NCBI GenBank assembly: GCA_017398355.1
Contig: JAFQGD010000049.1
Coordinates: 1 to 64,000 of the forward strand
From: Akkermansia sp.
Lineage (GTDB): Bacteria > Verrucomicrobiota > Verrucomicrobiia > Verrucomicrobiales > Akkermansiaceae
Reading direction: 5' to 3'
DNA: 64,000 bases
In this document: positions 34,353-44,806 of the stretch, piece by piece
How positions within the stretch are numbered: position 1 is the stretch's first letter
Layout of the letters: every line of letters begins with the position of its first letter
Program-made: the position numbers and the translations under genes
The notes under the pieces: model-generated
Seen by the model: only the letters and a program-made list of their open reading frames with translations
What the model was told of the DNA's origin: nothing
Database searches by the model: none

Positions 34353-37292
34353 TCACGGAGCATCTACAAGCACCTCTCGGGCCCTGGTGGCGCCTTGGGG
34401 CGGTGAGATGACACCTCGCTCTTCCATCATATCCATAATTTTGGCCGCTCGACCGTAGCCGATGCTGAATCGGCGCTGGAGCAGGGATGTACTAGCCTTT
34501 CGCTCTGCCACAACGAGGTTAACGCAGCGGGTATAGAGCTCTGCGTCTTCATCGCTCACCCCCTTGCCACCGATACGGCCTCCGTTGTCGGCACCGCCGC
34601 CTGATGCAGAGTTATCGCTATTGTTCATTTCGGCTGTTACGCCTTGTTCAAAGTTTTGTTTGGCGTGGCTGGCGCAGAACTTGATGATGGAGGCAATTTC
34701 TGCATCGGACACGAATGCGCCCTGAGCGCGTGTAAGCTTGGTGATACCGGCCGGGGGCAGGAAGAGGAAGTCACCCTTGCCGAGCAGATTTTCTGCACCT
34801 GTCATGTCCAATATGATGCGACTATCCAACGGGCTGGATACCTTAAGCGCAATACGGCTGGGAATGTTGGCTTTAATCATACCCGTCACCACGTTGGCGC
34901 GCGGTGTCTGTGTTGCTACGACAAGGTGAATGCCGGCTGCTCGGGCTTTTTGGGTGAGGCGAGCAATGTAGTTTTCCAAGTCCTCTTTCACCACCATCAT
35001 GAGGTCTGCCAACTCATCAATAAAGATGACGATATAGGGCAGCTTGCTGGGGATGCGTTCTTCCTCCTCAAAGTCGAACTCGTCTTGTTCTTCTTCTCCC
35101 AAGGGGACTTCTTCTTCTGCTTGGCGCTCAATTTCGCTGGCCATAGCCTCAATGGCTGCGTAATCGATAGGCTGGTCATCATCGTAGAATTCATCTTCCT
35201 CCGGCTCTGGTTCATAGTCCGGCGGGCGGTTGTTGAAGTCCTCGAAGTTGCGTACACCAATCTTACTGAAGAGTTTATAGCGGTGCTCCATTTCATTGAC
35301 AGCCCAACGCAGCGCGCCAATGACACGCGCCGGATTGGTAACAACGGGGCATGCCAAGTGCGGCAGCTTCTTGTATGGCTGCATTTCTACTACCTTGGGG
35401 TCTACCAAGATGAGTCGCAGCTCATCCGGGCGGAATTTGTAGAGCATGGAAAGAATCATGCTGTTGATACAGACAGATTTACCGGAACCGGTGGTGCCGG
35501 CCACAAGGGTATGTGGCATGGCGGCCAAGTCGCCGATGACGGCATTGCCGTACACGTCTTTACCCAAGGCTACAGGAATGCGAAGTTTGGGATTGTGGAA
35601 TGCATCGGATTGCAGTAGCTCTCTCAGGTAAACGGGCGATTTCGTAGCGTTCTCAAGCTCCACACCCACGGTGTTTTTGCCGGGGATGGGGGCGAGAATG
35701 TTCACGGATTTTGACTCTGTTGCGAGCATGAGGTCGCTGCTCAGGTTGGAGATACGGTTCACGCGCAGGCCCCGGGGCGGGAAAAACTCATAGCGGGTGA
35801 TACTGGGACCGCGAGTAATATCCCCCGGTTCCACTGTGATTTTGAAATTTTCCAGCGTTTCAATAATACGCTGCTGCATGTCGTACATTTCTTCGCGCGC
35901 AGCGATGCCCACTTCCGGCGGCTCAGGGCGGTATGCCAGCAAATCGTACGGGGGAAGGGGATAGTCATCATACTGCTCGCGCGTGTCTTCTGGCAAGGGA
36001 GCCGGGACTGCTGCTTTGCGTGGTTTCTCTTCCTTGCGGGGGGAGGGTGCAGGCGCGGGCGAGGGCTCACGGCGCGGGGGCAGTGGTTTTGCCGGTGCGG
36101 GGGTGGGGACAGGTTCTTGTGTGCGAGTCGGGCGCGTATTGCGCTCAATTTCCTGCATGAGACGTTCATTGCGCGGCATTTGCTCCCGGCTGGGACCTTC
36201 CACACGCATATGGCTGTTAGTTTCGATTGCATCCTCGATGGGGCGCATCAAATCCAACAGATTGTCGCGCGAGGCAGAGATGGTGGGAGTATTGCGTGTG
36301 CGCGCCGTGGGGGGCAACTGTGTCGATACGCGTTGCTTGTCGTTTTTGATTGCTGCTTCAATCTGCTCTGCAAAGGGGCGGGGTAGTTCGTGTTCTTCCT
36401 CCTGTGGCGAGGCTGGCGGCGGTGGTGTAGGGGCTTTGCGTGGGGGAAGTGGTTGCTGTTCCCTCTCGCGTTCGCGAGGTTGCTCCGGAAGCGGCCTACG
36501 CCGTGCCGGTGGAAGAGGCTGCCGAACGGGCTCTTCTTCCATTTCAAGTGGCAAATCTCGCTGGTTGCGTGGTGGTTGTTGTCCGCCGTCGATGGGACCA
36601 AGATTTTCTATTTCCTGTCCTTTCAACTTCCACTCGCGGTCTGCTTCATCCAAGGCTTGTTTGCGAAGTCTGCGGTTTTCTCGCCATGCTGCATAGATGT
36701 TGCCTAAATCTTTCTTTGTTGCGTTGCAGACATCTTGGGGGGTGAGGCGTGCAAAATAGATGACGGCGAGGGCGTGAATCAACAACAAAAGGGTGATTCC
36801 GTAGTACTTACCGGCCAACTCCTCTACCAAGCAGGTGCCGTCCAAGTATCCCAGCTTGCCTCCGGGACTGCTGAGTGCCAGTTTATCTGCCCACTCCGTG
36901 AGAATCCAAGGTTGAATGGCTAAGACAGCGCATGCGCTGATAACCATGACGAAAAGTGCAATCCATTGCTTGACCCTGCTTTGCAGAGGATACATCATCA
37001 TGGCTATGCCCATGATGGGAAGCAGGAGCAGAAGATAGATGGCGGCGGCACCCAAAAAAGCATACATGATACCGGCAAGATAGAGGCCGATAAGCCCTAG
37101 TGCATTGGTGCAGGGGACTTTTGCTGCGGCTTCTGCCCCCTCCGGGTTGAGAAGACTCCATCCCATTTCGTTGATATTGTACGTATAAAGCGCAGCTACC
37201 ATGAGCAGGCAGACAATAATAATGCACGCTCCGGCCACGCGTTGGGGCCAGGTTTTGGGTTCCGGTGCATTGTAGATGGGATTGTGGTACAT
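34353..37292 (-). CDS. ftsK: DNA translocase FtsK/SpoIIIE
   Basis: This septal ATP-driven DNA pump clears chromosome termini before division. The 979-residue protein has about four to five N-terminal membrane helices (about 20-190), a Pro/Arg-rich linker (about 235-440), the alpha/beta motor with Walker A AGTTGSGKSVCIN (about 600) and Walker B YIVIFIDELADLMM (about 757), and a C-terminal winged-helix gamma domain (TSLLQRRFSIGYGRAAKIMDMMEERGVISPP) that reads orienting DNA sequences (KOPS-like). A strongly acidic insertion (about 690-745, rich in Glu/Asp) sits inside the motor just before Walker B, absent from E. coli FtsK. The linker is much shorter than in E. coli (1329 residues). The promoter lies 13-41 bases upstream, with no Shine-Dalgarno. 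Confidence 0.93.
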   Translation of the reverse strand: MYHNPIYNAPEPKTWPQRVAGACIIIVCLLMVAALYTYNINEMGWSLLNPEGAEAAAKVPCTNALGLIGLYLAGIMYAFLGAAAIYLLLLLPIMGIAMMMYPLQSRVKQWIALFVMVISACAVLAIQPWILTEWADKLALSSPGGKLGYLDGTCLVEELAGKYYGITLLLLIHALAVIYFARLTPQDVCNATKKDLGNIYAAWRENRRLRKQALDEADREWKLKGQEIENLGPIDGGQQPPRNQRDLPLEMEEEPVRQPLPPARRRPLPEQPREREREQQPLPPRKAPTPPPPASPQEEEHELPRPFAEQIEAAIKNDKQRVSTQLPPTARTRNTPTISASRDNLLDLMRPIEDAIETNSHMRVEGPSREQMPRNERLMQEIERNTRPTRTQEPVPTPAPAKPLPPRREPSPAPAPSPRKEEKPRKAAVPAPLPEDTREQYDDYPLPPYDLLAYRPEPPEVGIAAREEMYDMQQRIIETLENFKITVEPGDITRGPSITRYEFFPPRGLRVNRISNLSSDLMLATESKSVNILAPIPGKNTVGVELENATKSPVYLRELLQSDAFHNPKLRIPVALGKDVYGNAVIGDLAAMPHTLVAGTTGSGKSVCINSMILSMLYKFRPDELRLILVDPKVVEMQPYKKLPHLACPVVTNPARVIGALRWAVNEMEHRYKLFSKIGVRNFEDFNNRPPDYEPEPEEDEFYDDDQPIDYAAIEAMASEIERQAEEEVPLGEEEQDEFDFEEEERIPSKLPYIVIFIDELADLMMVVKEDLENYIARLTQKARAAGIHLVVATQTPRANVVTGMIKANIPSRIALKVSSPLDSRIILDMTGAENLLGKGDFLFLPPAGITKLTRAQGAFVSDAEIASIIKFCASHAKQNFEQGVTAEMNNSDNSASGGGADNGGRIGGKGVSDEDAELYTRCVNLVVAERKASTSLLQRRFSIGYGRAAKIMDMMEERGVISPPQGATRAREVLVDAP

Positions 37293-37304
37293 GGCTGCGT
37301 GGAC

Positions 37305-37333
37305 ATGTTAGCTTCCCGTGCTTCATTCTGCAA
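37305..37333 (-). promoter_or_regulatory. ftsK promoter, TTGCAG-N17-TAACAT (minus strand)
   Basis: The -10 box ends 12 bases before the ftsK ATG (37292). The region 37293-37474 holds this promoter and the divergent one for the secreted protein gene. Confidence 0.55.
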
Positions 37334-37417
37334 GTTCAAAGTATGTCAGACGCCGGAGATATTGCGTATTAAATGGTAGGTAAAAATGTGATTTTTTGGT
37401 TAAGATATTGTTTCTGC

Positions 37418-37446
37418 TTGAAGTATGCGCTTTGCTGTGCTAGATA
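37418..37446 (+). promoter_or_regulatory. Promoter TTGAAG-N17-TAGATA for the secreted acidic protein
   Basis: This sigma70-like pair has 17-base spacing. The leader to the ATG at 37475 is about 22 bases and has no Shine-Dalgarno sequence. Confidence 0.5.
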
Positions 37447-37474
37447 ATAGAACACTAACACCACGCATTTAGTC

Positions 37475-38011
37475 ATGAAACGTACGCTGACAGTCATTCC
37501 CTTCATATTTGCTGCCACTTCCGTGTATGCTCAAACTCCGGCTGAGTCAACGGTTGCTCCGGAAGAATCGGCAGAGGTTGTTGCGGTGCCGGAAGAGGAG
37601 GTGCCAGTGGTGGAAGCTGTGGAAGAAGAGTCTACTACAACACAAAAAGAAGAGGCAACACATGAGCAGAGCTCTCCGGCTGTGCCACAGATGACTGAGC
37701 AGCAGCTTTTGAAGGAAATGACGCTGCAACTGAGCCAGCTTGTATCTATTTTGTCCACGGTGAGAGATGACAAAACGGCCGAGAATGTGGCTGATGAGGT
37801 AGAAGCGATGATGGATAAGCTGTTTTCTGTTGATTATGCTCAGATGGACGGTGTGGATGAAGAGGTTGTGGCGGCCGGCCTTGCAGATTTGTTCAATGAT
37901 TTGGAGTTGCAGGTTTCTCGCTTGTATGAAGAGGATTTTTATGGCAACGCTGACCTGAAAGAGACATTCGGGGCAGATGATGGGGAGGATTCACTGGTTG
38001 AGCCGGATTAA
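37475..38011 (+). CDS. Secreted acidic protein of unknown function
   Basis: The product has 178 residues. A signal peptide (MKRTLTVIPFIFAATSVYA, cleavage before QTPAE) directs it to the periplasm or outside. Residues 20-75 are Glu/Val/Pro/Thr-rich and probably disordered. Residues 75-175 are helical and acidic (EQQLLKEMTLQLSQLVSILSTV, ENVADEVEAMMDKLF, LADLFNDLELQVSRLYEEDFYG). I recognise no family. It lies divergent from ftsK and ends at a strong terminator shared with the convergent atp operon, so it is a single-gene unit. Confidence 0.75.
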   Translation: MKRTLTVIPFIFAATSVYAQTPAESTVAPEESAEVVAVPEEEVPVVEAVEEESTTTQKEEATHEQSSPAVPQMTEQQLLKEMTLQLSQLVSILSTVRDDKTAENVADEVEAMMDKLFSVDYAQMDGVDEEVVAAGLADLFNDLELQVSRLYEEDFYGNADLKETFGADDGEDSLVEPD

Positions 38012-38041
38012 GCTTCCTTCTTTCGTTTTGTATGGATACGT

Positions 38042-38072
38042 AAAAAAGCCGCTGAGAGACAGCGGCTTTTTT
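38042..38072 (+). terminator. Bidirectional terminator between the secreted protein gene and the atp operon
   Basis: A perfect 13-bp stem (38042-38054 with 38060-38072), a 5-base loop, and A-run and T-run ends can stop transcription on both strands. It is 28 bases beyond the atpC stop on the minus strand. Confidence 0.9.
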
Positions 38073-38100
38073 GTTGAGTCTTCTTCGTGTAGAATAATAT

Positions 38101-38520
38101 TTATCTTCTGCGACGTAACTTATTATAGTCCAAGATGGCGAGCTGTTTGGCAATGCTTGCTTCCAGATAGGTTTGTTCTTCGCGGGAAAGGACGGACGAG
38201 CTGTTCTTGAGTGCTTCCTGTGCTTTGGCAATGGCTGTTTCGATGCTGGTAGTATCAATATCGGCATCCTCCAATGCGGTATCAGTCACAAGCATGGCAT
38301 CGTCTCCTTCTACTTGAAGAAAGCCCCCACCAATAAAAAGGCTGCTGCTTTGCCCGGCGGTGGTGCGGTACGTCAGCTCACCATTGCCGACAGCAGCGAT
38401 GATGTCTGTGTGCCCCGGCAGAATTTCCATCTCGCCTTCTGCTGACAGAAGGTGAATGCTGACCACATCTGCCTCCAAAGCGGTACGCAGGGGGGTAATG
38501 ATTTTGAAGTGAAGTGCCAT
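38101..38520 (-). CDS. atpC: ATP synthase epsilon subunit
   Basis: This central-stalk subunit couples gamma rotation and inhibits reverse ATP hydrolysis. The 139-residue product has the N-terminal beta-sandwich (FKIITPLRTALEADVVSIHLLSAEGEMEILPGHTDIIAAVGNGEL) and a C-terminal helical hairpin (IETAIAKAQEALKNSS... IAKQLAILDYNKLRRRR). It is the last gene of the operon, 12 bases after atpD. Confidence 0.93.
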   Translation of the reverse strand: MALHFKIITPLRTALEADVVSIHLLSAEGEMEILPGHTDIIAAVGNGELTYRTTAGQSSSLFIGGGFLQVEGDDAMLVTDTALEDADIDTTSIETAIAKAQEALKNSSSVLSREEQTYLEASIAKQLAILDYNKLRRRR

Positions 38521-38532
38521 GATGATGAGCTA

Positions 38533-39984
<1,452 letters not shown>

Positions 39985-40851
39985 TTATTCCATAGCCTTG
40001 GTGGCCGTGGTAATTTCAAGAAGTTCGTTTGTAATCTGCGTTTGGCGAGCCTTGTTGTATTCCAGCGTAAGTTCGCCGATAAGGGATTTTGCATTTTCTG
40101 TAGCGGCTTTCATGGCTACCATGCGGGCGGATTGCTCAGAGGCTTTGCCTTCCAGCACCATCTGGGTAATCAGGTTGCTGAAATAAAGAGGTAACAAAGC
40201 ATTGAGCAGAGCTACAGGACCCGGTTCCAACAGGAAGTTGGTGTTCTCTGTATCCGGCATCTTATCCTGTTCTGCCACAGCAAGCAATTCCTCGCGGGTG
40301 ATGGGCAAAATCTCTGCCAGCACCGGGCGCTGTACCATAATGTTGATGAACTTTTGGTATGCAACGCTCACGCTGTTGTAGGTGCCATCGGTAAAGCCCT
40401 TCCGGATAAAATCAAAGACCGGTTTCAAATCGGCTTCACTAAAGGTATCACCCAAGGAAAAACTGGCTACCAGATTGCGCCCGCACCGAGTTAATTGTGG
40501 ATTCAATTTTGAACCGATGGTGACGTAATCTGCATCTGCCGGGCATTTGGAGATGACTTCTTTGAGGAGGTTGGCGTTCAACCCGCCACACAGCCCGCGG
40601 TCTGTGTTGACCACAATTACCAAGGGCTTGCCGGTGGTGCGGCGCTCCATGAGTGCTGCCGTTCCCTCTGTGATGGAGTCCTGCAGGTGCTTGAACACAT
40701 TGGCAAGGGCACTGATATAACTGCGCCCTTTCAATGCGAGCTCCTGGGCACGGCGCATTTTGGCAGACGCAACCATCTGCATCGCTTTGGTTATTTGCGA
40801 TGTGTTGCGTACCGACTTAATGCGGCGTTTAATGTCTCTCAGGTTAGCCAT
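39985..40851 (-). CDS. atpG: ATP synthase gamma subunit
   Basis: This central rotating shaft of F1 has 288 residues. The conserved N-terminal helix (ANLRDIKRRIKSVRNTSQITKAMQMVASAKMRRAQ) and C-terminal helix (MVAMKAATENAKSLIGELTLEYNKARQTQITNELLEI) form the coiled coil, and the Rossmann-like core has LVIVVNTDRGLCGGLN. The start is 3 bases after the atpA stop. Confidence 0.96.
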   Translation of the reverse strand: MANLRDIKRRIKSVRNTSQITKAMQMVASAKMRRAQELALKGRSYISALANVFKHLQDSITEGTAALMERRTTGKPLVIVVNTDRGLCGGLNANLLKEVISKCPADADYVTIGSKLNPQLTRCGRNLVASFSLGDTFSEADLKPVFDFIRKGFTDGTYNSVSVAYQKFINIMVQRPVLAEILPITREELLAVAEQDKMPDTENTNFLLEPGPVALLNALLPLYFSNLITQMVLEGKASEQSARMVAMKAATENAKSLIGELTLEYNKARQTQITNELLEITTATKAME

Positions 40852-40854
40852 GGT

Positions 40855-42396
40855 TTACTTCTTGAGGCGGGATTTGAAGTCGGTCATGAACTGGTTGAGC
40901 TGTTCATCAATAGCCGGGGTAAGGGCTTTTTCTGCATCGATGGCAGCCAGCAGCTCGGGTTTGTTGGTGGCGGCGTCTTCTTCCAAGGCCTTGCGTACTT
41001 CCTGAATCTTTTCCACGGGAACATCATCCAAAAAGCCTTTCTGGATGGCATAAAGATTGATTACTTCCATGGCGAGACTCTTGGGCTCGTATTGTCCTTG
41101 CTTGAAGAGCTCAACGATGCGGCGACCACGCTCCAATTTGGCACGAGTGGCGGCATCCAAATCGGAACCGAATTGAGCGAATGCCTGCAACTCTTCGAAC
41201 TGTGCCAAGTCCAGTTTGACGGAACCGGCAAGCTTCTTCACAATCTTGGTCTGAGCGCTGGAACCCACGCGGCTCACAGAGATGCCCACGTTGATGGCGG
41301 GGCGCACACCTTGATAGAAGAGGTCGGTATCCAAGAAAATCTGGCCATCGGTAATGGAAATGACGTTGGTGGGAATATATGCCGATACGTCGCCGGCCTG
41401 TGTTTCAATGATGGGAAGAGCCGTGAGAGAACCACCCTTGCGGCCACCTTCGCTATTGATGCGTGCCGCGCGCTCCAACAAGCGGCTGTGCAGGTAGAAT
41501 ACATCACCGGGGTACGCCTCGCGGCCGGAGGGACGGCGCAGAATGAGGGATACTTGGCGGTAGGCCACAGCGTGTTTGGAGAGGTCATCATACACGATGA
41601 GTGCATCCTTACCTTGATCCATGAAGTATTCACCCATGGCGCAACCGGCATAGGGAGCCAGATACTGCATGGCTGCGCTATCGCTGGCCGAGGCCACAAC
41701 GATGATGCTGTAGGGCATAGCTCCTGTTTCCTCCAGCTTGGCGACAAGGCGGGAAACGGTAGCGCGTTTCTGACCAATGGCTACATAGATACTGTAGAGA
41801 GGGCGGTGGCCGGGCAGCTTGCCTTCCTCTGCCATTTTGTTCTGGCGAGCTTGGGAGATGATGGTATCGGTTGCGATGGCTGTTTTGCCGGTGGAACGGT
41901 CGCCAATGATGAGTTCTCGCTGCCCACGACCAATGGGAATCATCGCGTCAATAGGCAGAATGCCGGTCTGAACCGGTTGGTTCACACCCTGGCGGGAAAT
42001 AATGCCGGAAGCAATTTTTTCTACGGGGTAGTATGCTGCAGCTTGTATGGGGCCTTTGCCATCCAACGGGTTACCCAAGGTGTCTACCACGCGTCCGAGA
42101 AGAGCTTCACCTACCGGCACCTGCAGCAAGCGGCCTGTGGTTTTGCAGGTGTCTCCTTCTTTCAGGTTGGCTCCGCTGCCAATCAAAATGGCACCCACTT
42201 CGTTTTCCTCCAGATTCATGGCCAACCCCATCACGCCACCGGGGAATTCAATCATTTCACTAAGCATGGCGTTGCTCAGGCCTTCTATGCGGGCCACGCC
42301 ATCGCCGATGGATTTGATTGTGCCTACATTGTCGTTGGTGGCAGTTGTGGTGATGTTGCGAATCTGCGCTTCAAGTTCTTGTACGATGTTGCTCAT
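40855..42396 (-). CDS. atpA: ATP synthase alpha subunit
   Basis: This non-catalytic nucleotide-binding F1 subunit has 513 residues. Walker [16 protein letters not shown] lies at about 167-181. The family signature [17 protein letters not shown] lies at about 361-377, and the Arg within it (Arg371) is the arginine finger. The C-terminal helical bundle is complete. The gene follows atpH with a 30-base gap. Confidence 0.97.
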   Translation of the reverse strand: MSNIVQELEAQIRNITTTATNDNVGTIKSIGDGVARIEGLSNAMLSEMIEFPGGVMGLAMNLEENEVGAILIGSGANLKEGDTCKTTGRLLQVPVGEALLGRVVDTLGNPLDGKGPIQAAAYYPVEKIASGIISRQGVNQPVQTGILPIDAMIPIGRGQRELIIGDRSTGKTAIATDTIISQARQNKMAEEGKLPGHRPLYSIYVAIGQKRATVSRLVAKLEETGAMPYSIIVVASASDSAAMQYLAPYAGCAMGEYFMDQGKDALIVYDDLSKHAVAYRQVSLILRRPSGREAYPGDVFYLHSRLLERAARINSEGGRKGGSLTALPIIETQAGDVSAYIPTNVISITDGQIFLDTDLFYQGVRPAINVGISVSRVGSSAQTKIVKKLAGSVKLDLAQFEELQAFAQFGSDLDAATRAKLERGRRIVELFKQGQYEPKSLAMEVINLYAIQKGFLDDVPVEKIQEVRKALEEDAATNKPELLAAIDAEKALTPAIDEQLNQFMTDFKSRLKK

Positions 42397-42426
42397 ACTT
42401 GGTCGGTGGTTAAAATGGGTTAAAAA

Positions 42427-42816
42427 TCAGATGTGGGAAAGACGTTCAATACGGGTGCGAACGGAGGCATCGGTGATGTTGTCTCCAACCTTAACAGTCA
42501 TGCCTGCGATAAGAGTGGGGTCTACAAGCCATTGGTAATTCAAACCTTTGTGGCGGGCATCCAAACGAGCGCGGATTTCGGATTGCTCAGCATCCGTCAA
42601 CGGGATGGCGCTGGTGACAGTGGCGGTGTTTTTAGCCAGAGCCAAACGCACCAGTTCTGTAAAACCGGCGAGCAGAGCGACGAAGTTGCGGGGCTTGCGT
42701 TCGGTTATGCTTTCGGCAATCATGCGCACTTTGTCCTCTTGCAGGATGCCATCGGCATCCACGCACAGGCGCATTAATCGCCGTGCTTGTGCCTGTACTT
42801 CCTTGGTAATCTTCAT
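42427..42816 (-). CDS. atpH: ATP synthase delta subunit, short form
   Basis: This peripheral-stalk subunit joins F1 to the b dimer. The product has only 129 residues, against about 175-180 in typical bacteria. The C-terminal part is recognisable (TATVTSAIPLTDAEQSEI, VDPTLIAGMTVKVGDNITDASVRTRIERL). The N-terminal six-helix domain appears to lack its first two or three helices. No in-frame upstream start is available before atpF ends 28 bases away, so truncation by start choice is unlikely. It could be a lineage-specific short delta rather than a defective gene. Confidence 0.88.
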   Translation of the reverse strand: MKITKEVQAQARRLMRLCVDADGILQEDKVRMIAESITERKPRNFVALLAGFTELVRLALAKNTATVTSAIPLTDAEQSEIRARLDARHKGLNYQWLVDPTLIAGMTVKVGDNITDASVRTRIERLSHI

Positions 42817-42844
42817 GAGCGGCTTTCTGAGGAGTGAGGAAATA

Positions 42845-43366
42845 TCAGAGAGAGCGGATAGCTTCAGCGTTGATGGCTCGGTGGTCTTCTTCTGTCAGCA
42901 CCTTGCCTGTCACCTGTGCGGTGGCTTGTGCCAAAAGTGTAGCAAATTCACCCTTGAGCGCGGCTTTTTGCCGAGCCATATCGTGTTCAGCTTGTGTTCG
43001 AGCGTTTTCAATAATAGAGCGTGCTTCCGCAGAAGCTTTATCGGTCAGTTCAGTCTGCAAGCGGGAAGCTGTTTGCTTGGCGTGGTCAATTTCTTTTTTG
43101 CCGGACTCGCGGGCTTCATCCAAGATACGGGCTCCGGTTTCTTTCACTTCGGCCAACTCTTTTTGGCTGCGGGCGTGCATAGCTTCACCTTCCTCAATGC
43201 GCTGGCGGCGCTCCTCCAGCTGCTTCATGATGGGTTTAATGCCGAAGATAACGACAATGGCAACCAGCACGGAGAAAGCGATAAGGTGCGCAATAAACAC
43301 CTCTTGATGTAGACCGAACTTGCTGATGAGTCCCTGAAGGTCTGCTGCTATGATAGGTGAAAACAT
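42845..43366 (-). CDS. atpF: ATP synthase b subunit
   Basis: The 173 residues begin with a hydrophobic membrane helix (EVFIAHLIAFSVLVAIVVIFGI, about 22-43). A long charged helix follows (EERRQRIEEGEAMHARSQKELAEV... to the end), which dimerises as the peripheral stalk. The length is usual. A 119-base gap separates it from atpE upstream. Confidence 0.93.
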   Translation of the reverse strand: MFSPIIAADLQGLISKFGLHQEVFIAHLIAFSVLVAIVVIFGIKPIMKQLEERRQRIEEGEAMHARSQKELAEVKETGARILDEARESGKKEIDHAKQTASRLQTELTDKASAEARSIIENARTQAEHDMARQKAALKGEFATLLAQATAQVTGKVLTEEDHRAINAEAIRSL

Positions 43367-43485
43367 GGTGGTGAGTCGGATGTTACCCGCTTGCGGGATG
43401 GTGGTTGGATATTCTGTAGATGGTGACGAGGGGAAGAGGGGCGTTCCCGAGCGCCCTTGCAGGCACCCGGGAATAATAAATGGGT
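43367..43485 (-). other. Spacer between atpE and atpF with a small G/C-rich hairpin
   Basis: Positions 43438-43443 and 43452-43457 can form a 6-bp stem on the transcript. Spacers with hairpins next to atpE can adjust the high c-subunit to b-subunit ratio by mRNA processing or partial termination. Here that role is only a suggestion. Confidence 0.3.
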
Positions 43486-43701
43486 TTAGCCCATGAAGAT
43501 GGCAACGAATGCCACACCTTCCACAAGAGCTGCGAGAAGGATGGAAATGGTAAGAACCTTACCGAAAGAGGCAGGATTGCGGCCGATGGATTCGGCGGCT
43601 TTCATGCCAATGATACCAATGCCGATACCGGCACCGAGAACAGCCAAGCCGGACTTGGCGATAGCGCCCATTGCGGCGGCGTCTGCGAGCATGTCAATCA
43701 T
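43486..43701 (-). CDS. atpE: ATP synthase c subunit
   Basis: The 71-residue hairpin of two membrane helices forms the rotor ring. The glycine-rich first helix (GLAVLGAGIGIGIIGMKAAESIGRNP) includes the conserved polar-loop Arg-x-Pro. The second (LTISILLAALVEGVAFVAIFMG) carries the ion-binding Glu. The residues typical of sodium rings (Gln in helix 1, Glu-Ser/Thr in helix 2) are not present (Ile; Glu-Gly), so proton coupling is inferred. Confidence 0.95.
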   Translation of the reverse strand: MIDMLADAAAMGAIAKSGLAVLGAGIGIGIIGMKAAESIGRNPASFGKVLTISILLAALVEGVAFVAIFMG

Positions 43702-43781
43702 GGTGTTTGAGTTGTGTTTGTTGTTTTATGTTATCGCTGTGGTTTCACGTTTTGCTTCATGATCAACCACAGAGAAGGGGG

Positions 43782-44633
43782 TTAGTGTGCTTCTGCTTCT
43801 TCTTCCTCCCCACCCACTTGGGTCTTGAGGAAAATAGCTGTGAGCATCAGGAAAACGAGAGCTTGAACGAAACCGACGATAATTTCCAGAGCCATAAAGG
43901 GGAACATGGCCAGCCAGCCGTGAGCACCCATTTGTTCCAGAATGGCTTCGCCGGCGTAGATGTTACCGAAAAGACGAGCAGCCAGAGCTACGGGGCGCAC
44001 GCAGATGGAGATGATTTCAATCAGGCCTACGAAGAAGAAAATGGGGAGCAGAGCATATTTGAGGAAACCCGTCAGTCCTCCCTTCGGGCCGAATGTGTGT
44101 GTAATGAAATGCCACGGACCTTGCTCACGCATTACCCATATAAACCAAAGAATGGAATAGAAGAAGCCCAAGAAAATAGTAGTATTCAAATCCGCATTTG
44201 CGCCACGGAAGAGCGGCTTGCCATTATATGTGATTTCTCCCACTCCGGGAATAAGCCCCATGTAATTGCTGACAAGAATCAACAGGAATACAGAAGCAAA
44301 ATACCAAAAGTAGCGGCGTGCAAGATATTTGCCGGTAAGACTTTCTACGAAATTGTACAACAGCTCAAAAACCCACTCGACAAAATTTTGCAACTTGCCC
44401 GGTATGCGTTCCATCTTGCGGGTTGCGATGCGCAGGAAAACAGTAAGCACAATGACTGCCAGAGCAAACATGAAAAGGGAGTTGCTGATCGGCAGTGAGA
44501 ATCCGGGCCACAACGGTATCTCCCACAGGATTGGAGCATCGGCTGATAAAGTACCATGACCATGCTCCGAAGCGGCAGCTATACCGCCTACCATCATTGT
44601 CGCAATTACCAACTTTTGTACAAAAGATTTCAT
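43782..44633 (-). CDS. atpB: ATP synthase a subunit
   Basis: This membrane stator channel is the first gene of the operon; no atpI precedes it. The ATG at 44633 (283 residues) is chosen because AGAGGT lies 7 bases upstream; an in-frame ATG at 44657 is an alternative. A hydrophobic N-terminal stretch (KLVIATMMVGGIAAAS) followed by a His-rich loop looks like a signal peptide, as in several long bacterial a subunits. The essential Arg lies in RPVALAARLFGNIYAGEAIL, and the last helices (MALEIIVGFVQALVFLMLTAIFL) are typical. Confidence 0.94.
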   Translation of the reverse strand: MKSFVQKLVIATMMVGGIAAASEHGHGTLSADAPILWEIPLWPGFSLPISNSLFMFALAVIVLTVFLRIATRKMERIPGKLQNFVEWVFELLYNFVESLTGKYLARRYFWYFASVFLLILVSNYMGLIPGVGEITYNGKPLFRGANADLNTTIFLGFFYSILWFIWVMREQGPWHFITHTFGPKGGLTGFLKYALLPIFFFVGLIEIISICVRPVALAARLFGNIYAGEAILEQMGAHGWLAMFPFMALEIIVGFVQALVFLMLTAIFLKTQVGGEEEEAEAH

Positions 44634-44647
44634 CGTGTGTACCTCTA

Positions 44648-44677
44648 AAAATAGCACCCTAAATCTGAATCTGTCAA
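44648..44677 (-). promoter_or_regulatory. atp operon promoter, TTGACA-N18-TATTTT (minus strand)
   Basis: A perfect -35 box lies 18 bases from a -10-like TATTTT, just upstream of the atpB Shine-Dalgarno AGAGGT. The rest of 44678-44769 is T-rich on the plus strand and shows nothing else recognisable. Confidence 0.6.
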
Positions 44678-44769
44678 GCGGGAAATGATGACTAAATAGC
44701 TTTTTTGTTGGGTTTTTTCGCTTTCATCATTTTTTTCTGACATGTTATGGGAGATGATACGATGGGGGC

Positions 44770-44798
44770 TTGCTAGAACCTTTCTTCGTTACTAAGAT
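44770..44798 (+). promoter_or_regulatory. Promoter TTGCTA-N17-TAAGAT for the M50 peptidase gene
   Basis: The -10 box ends 8 bases before the ATG at 44807, so the mRNA would be leaderless or nearly so. Confidence 0.55.
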
Positions 44799-44806
44799 GA
44801 AATCCG

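Noticed and set aside
40687-42423. 578-codon plus-strand frame opposite atpA and atpG
   Set aside because: The minus strand encodes textbook ATP synthase subunits with full motifs. The opposite frame has no recognisable domain.
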